From: Acidobacteriota bacterium
Lineage (GTDB): Bacteria; Acidobacteriota; Blastocatellia; Pyrinomonadales; Pyrinomonadaceae
NCBI GenBank assembly: GCA_003223935.1
Contig: QHXQ01000026.1
Coordinates: forward strand, 19,452-83,451
DNA length: 64,000 nucleotides
Direction: 5' to 3'
In this document: in pieces, positions 61,879-64,000 of the stretch
Layout of the letters: each line of letters begins with the position of its first letter
Position numbering within the stretch: position 1 is the stretch's first letter
Notes under the pieces: generated by a model
Told to the model about the DNA's origin: nothing
The model's database searches: none
Seen by the model: only the letters and a program-made list of their open reading frames with translations
Made by a program: the position numbers and the translations under genes

Positions 61879-62877
61879 ATGGCTCAAGTGTGGATGGTTA
61901 GAGCTGGTGAAGACGGATACTTAGCTAAAGACTTCGCGCGGGGATTTATAGGTATAGGATGGAATTCTTTAGGTGATTTGAGTTCAGTATCTACTCAGGA
62001 CAGTATTCGACAACTGTACCTCGCAAATTACCCTAACGAGAAACCGGGAAAGGCTAACGGTGACGTAGCGGTAATTTTTAAGTTCCGCTCGGTTATACAG
62101 ATGAATGATAAAGTGGTCACTTATGATCCAGTAGAGAGACGATACTTAATAGGCACTGTCACTGATGAGTATTCCTACCAGCCCGGATTGATCAGAGATC
62201 AGAATCATGTTCGTAAAGTCAAATGGGAAGAAGAGGTCGGCCGCGACGATTTAGCGGTCTCGTCAAGAAACTCACTTGGAAGTACATTGACTCTTTTTTC
62301 TGTCAACGAAGATGTATGGGCAGATATATTGCGGGTACTTAGTGGCAAGCCTGCGGTTGATCAGCAAGAAAGAGTTGAAGAAGAGAAACAAGAATTAGAA
62401 CTCATCCGAGAGGACATAATTAACCGGGCGCATGAACTTATTAAAGATAAGATTCTAAAACTGGCTGACGATGAGCTTGAAAAACTTTCTGCGGCTATAT
62501 TGCGCGCTATGGGTTATAAAACCAGAATCTCACCAAAGGGGCCAGATCGAGGGGTTGATGTTTTTGCTTCACCAGATGGGCTAGGACTTGAAGAGCCAAG
62601 AATCAAAGTTGAGGTAAAGCATCGGCCAAAAGAGACAATGAAGGCGCAAGATATACGTAGTTTCTTGGGCGGATTGAGGCAAGGAGATAGGGCTTTGTAC
62701 GTTAGCACGGGCGGATTTACCAAAGATGCTAAATATGAGGCTGACCGCTCAAATATTCCCGTTACATTGCTAAGCCTTGACGATTTAGCTACCTTGATCG
62801 TTACACATTACGAAAACTTTGACTTAGAGGGTCGCAGCTTAATATCGCTGATTAGAGTTTATTGGCCCACAGAGTAG
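61879..62877 (+). CDS. Mrr-type restriction endonuclease
   Basis: A 332-aa protein from ATG 61879 (GAGG 8 nt upstream; the frame is open from 61843). N-terminal domain (V-W-M-V-R-A-G-E-D-G, D-F-A-R-G-F-I-G-I-G-W) is the winged/EVE-like reader seen in Mrr relatives. The C-terminal PD-(D/E)xK nuclease shows D227 (R-G-V-D) and E245-V-K247 with L-S-A-A-I-L-R-A-M-G-Y-K-T-R-I-S before it. Mrr enzymes cut methylated foreign DNA. The gene is clearly AT-richer, with A/T-ending codons, than all neighbours: it was probably acquired recently. No methylase gene is adjacent. Confidence 0.85.
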   Translation: MAQVWMVRAGEDGYLAKDFARGFIGIGWNSLGDLSSVSTQDSIRQLYLANYPNEKPGKANGDVAVIFKFRSVIQMNDKVVTYDPVERRYLIGTVTDEYSYQPGLIRDQNHVRKVKWEEEVGRDDLAVSSRNSLGSTLTLFSVNEDVWADILRVLSGKPAVDQQERVEEEKQELELIREDIINRAHELIKDKILKLADDELEKLSAAILRAMGYKTRISPKGPDRGVDVFASPDGLGLEEPRIKVEVKHRPKETMKAQDIRSFLGGLRQGDRALYVSTGGFTKDAKYEADRSNIPVTLLSLDDLATLIVTHYENFDLEGRSLISLIRVYWPTE

Positions 62878-62900
62878 GCCCGTAAAAGCTGGAAAGTATC

Positions 62901-63248
62901 ATGAGCGTGCAATTCATCTTGAGCGAGTACATAGACCGGGCGTTGGCGCGGGCTGAGTACGACAAGTTGGAGGATGGGACTTTCGCGGGGCGAATCGCGG
63001 TGTGTCCGGGCGTGGTCTCGTTCGCCGCGACGTTGCGTGAATGCGAGGCGGAGTTGCGCTCGACGTTAGAGAATTGGCTCTGGCTCGGATTGAAGTTAGG
63101 GCACACGCTGCCGGTGATTGGAGACATCGACCTGAACAGGGAACCAGTTTCTCTGATCTTTCAATTAGGTAGCACACCCATAGACGATGAAATAAAAGAC
63201 GCCTCTGAAAACCACGACCACTACATCTACAGTTCTAAGACTTCGTGA
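62901..63248 (+). CDS. HicB-like protein without a HicA partner
   Basis: A 115-aa protein; GGAAAG precedes ATG 62901. L-A-R-A-E-Y-D-K-L-E-D-G-T-F-A-G-R-I-A-V-C-P-G-V-V-S-F-A-A-T-L-R-E-C-E-A-E-L-R is the partial RNase-H-like HicB fold (UPF0150), with W-L-W-L-G-L-K-L-G after it. No DNA-binding tail and no HicA mRNA interferase are present on either side. It may be an orphan antitoxin or a free regulator. Its codon use is like the GC-rich host, unlike the Mrr gene before it. Confidence 0.8.
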   Translation: MSVQFILSEYIDRALARAEYDKLEDGTFAGRIAVCPGVVSFAATLRECEAELRSTLENWLWLGLKLGHTLPVIGDIDLNREPVSLIFQLGSTPIDDEIKDASENHDHYIYSSKTS

Positions 63249-63260
63249 TCGCACACTTCG

Positions 63261-64000
63261 ATGATCTTCCGCAGTTACATCCCCGCCGCGCCGCTCTCGG
63301 ACTTCGTGGCGCTGTTCTGGTTGTATGAGGGCTATGTGCAGCCGCATGCGCGGGAGCGTGTGTTGCCGGATGGGTCGGTGGAGTTGGTGGTGAGTCTGGT
63401 GGAAGTCGAGTCGCGTGTGTATGACGGCGAGCCGACGAGTGGCCGGACGTTTCGCAATGGCGTGATGGCGGGGGCGCGTTCGGAGTTTCTGGTGATTGAT
63501 ACGGCGAGCCAAGCGTCGGTCGTGGGCGTGCATTTCAAGCCGGGCGGGGCCTATCCCTTTCTGCCGATGCCTACGTCGGAACTGCACAACGCGGTCGTCG
63601 CTTTGGATGATTTGTGGGGTGCGACAGCCGCGAGCTTGCGCGAGCATCTGCTCGAAGCTACGACGACCGATGCGAAGTTTCACATCCTCGAACAGACCTT
63701 GCTCGAACAGGCGCGGCGACCACTTGCGCGCCATCGCGCTGTCGCTTATGCGCTCGATGAATTGCAACGTGAGAGGCACGCGCGTTCGATCTCGGACGTG
63801 ACGGACGAGACGGGCTTGAGCGCGCGGCGTTTTATCCAAGTGTTCAGCGAAGAGGTCGGGCTGACGCCGAAACTGTTCTGCCGCGTGCGCCGGTTTCAGC
63901 AAGTCTTAAGTCTTATTCACACGGCGGCGCAGATTAACTGGGCTGACGTGGCCGTGCGTTGCGGTTACTTCGATCAGGCGCACTTCATCCACGACTTCCA
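63261..64000 (+). CDS. AraC-family transcriptional regulator, 3'-truncated by window end
   Basis: ATG 63261 opens a frame without stop to the last base (246 codons). The first 150 residues (M-I-F-R-S-Y-I-P-A-A-P-L-S-D-F-V-A-L-F-W, V-L-P-D-G-S-V-E-L-V-V-S-L, V-G-V-H-F-K-P-G-G-A-Y-P-F) match the DUF6597-type N-domain of AraC regulators. Then the two-helix-turn-helix part: L-S-A-R-R-F-I-Q-V-F-S-E-E-V-G-L-T-P-K and V-A-V-R-C-G-Y-F-D-Q-A-H-F-I-H-D-F. The last few residues are missing. Target unknown. Confidence 0.92.
   Translation, partial: MIFRSYIPAAPLSDFVALFWLYEGYVQPHARERVLPDGSVELVVSLVEVESRVYDGEPTSGRTFRNGVMAGARSEFLVIDTASQASVVGVHFKPGGAYPFLPMPTSELHNAVVALDDLWGATAASLREHLLEATTTDAKFHILEQTLLEQARRPLARHRAVAYALDELQRERHARSISDVTDETGLSARRFIQVFSEEVGLTPKLFCRVRRFQQVLSLIHTAAQINWADVAVRCGYFDQAHFIHDF

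Overview
The window looks like a chromosomal segment of an Acidobacteriota member, probably Blastocatellia-like. The grounds are a TIGR03436-type (VWFA-related Acidobacterial domain) protein, a VIT/VWA protein, a FecR/DUF6600-type protein, a Ycf48-like propeller protein, TonB-C-domain proteins, a very GC-rich coding style with many GCG/CGC codons, and AT-richer intergenic hairpins. The taxon is inferred from gene families only. No tRNA, rRNA, CRISPR array or IS transposase was found.

Layout. 1-2.8 kb: end of a TonB-like gene, then a compact bacterial microcompartment (BMC) operon: class II aldolase with a probable encapsulation tail, one hexameric shell protein, three pentameric vertex proteins, and an unknown protein with a four-cysteine C-terminus. 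2.9-8.9 kb (minus strand): FecR/DUF6600 envelope protein, LemA, a nucleotidyltransferase-fold protein, a TPM-domain protein and a ZIP metal transporter. 9.1-26.2 kb (plus): a division and cell wall (dcw) cluster, mraZ-rsmH-ftsL-ftsI-(small ORF)-murF-mraY-murD-ftsW-murG-murC-murB-ftsQ-ftsA-ftsZ. It starts at a good promoter whose start region carries three TGG boxes spaced exactly 10 bp (a MraZ operator). murE and ddl are absent from the cluster. 26.4-37.2 kb (plus): Hfq-like protein, pdxA, a secreted GspG-C-like protein, a response regulator, valS, nadC, a coiled-coil membrane protein, two XdhC-family genes flanking a DUF962/Mpo1-like gene. 37.2-45.4 kb: SnoaL/NTF2-like protein, MFS exporter, an unknown protein, VIT/VWA protein, Ycf48-like protein, DinB-like protein, coiled-coil protein. 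45.5-56.5 kb: acidobacterial VWFA protein, DUF885 lipoprotein, an inactive/active M16 peptidase pair, a TonB-C protein, an RHH-like protein and an S41 (CtpA-like) protease. 56.7-64 kb: isochorismatase-fold hydrolase, three VOC proteins, then a module in which an XRE repressor faces a coiled-coil protein, a SWIM-Rad52-like annealing protein and an HTH protein across a palindromic operator. This is followed by an AT-richer Mrr-type restriction gene, a lone HicB-like gene and a truncated AraC-family regulator.

How it fits together. The dcw genes make lipid II (MurF, MraY, MurG; MurC, MurB, MurD upstream) and build the divisome (FtsZ, FtsA, FtsQ, FtsL, FtsW/FtsI), under probable MraZ autoregulation. 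The BMC operon suggests encapsulated sugar-phosphate aldol cleavage, but aldehyde-processing enzymes are not in view.

Two signals stand out. First, at least 16 intergenic long inverted repeats occur, with arms of about 12-30 nt often built from 7-8 nt quasi-tandem words. They fall into several sequence subfamilies, sometimes run into gene ends, and include a 29-bp perfect inverted repeat with a compact relative 9 kb away. Second, the repressor / SWIM-Rad52 / HTH module has a well-formed promoter-operator and resembles a domesticated phage-like recombination-control unit. All functions here are read from sequence; none is experimentally shown.
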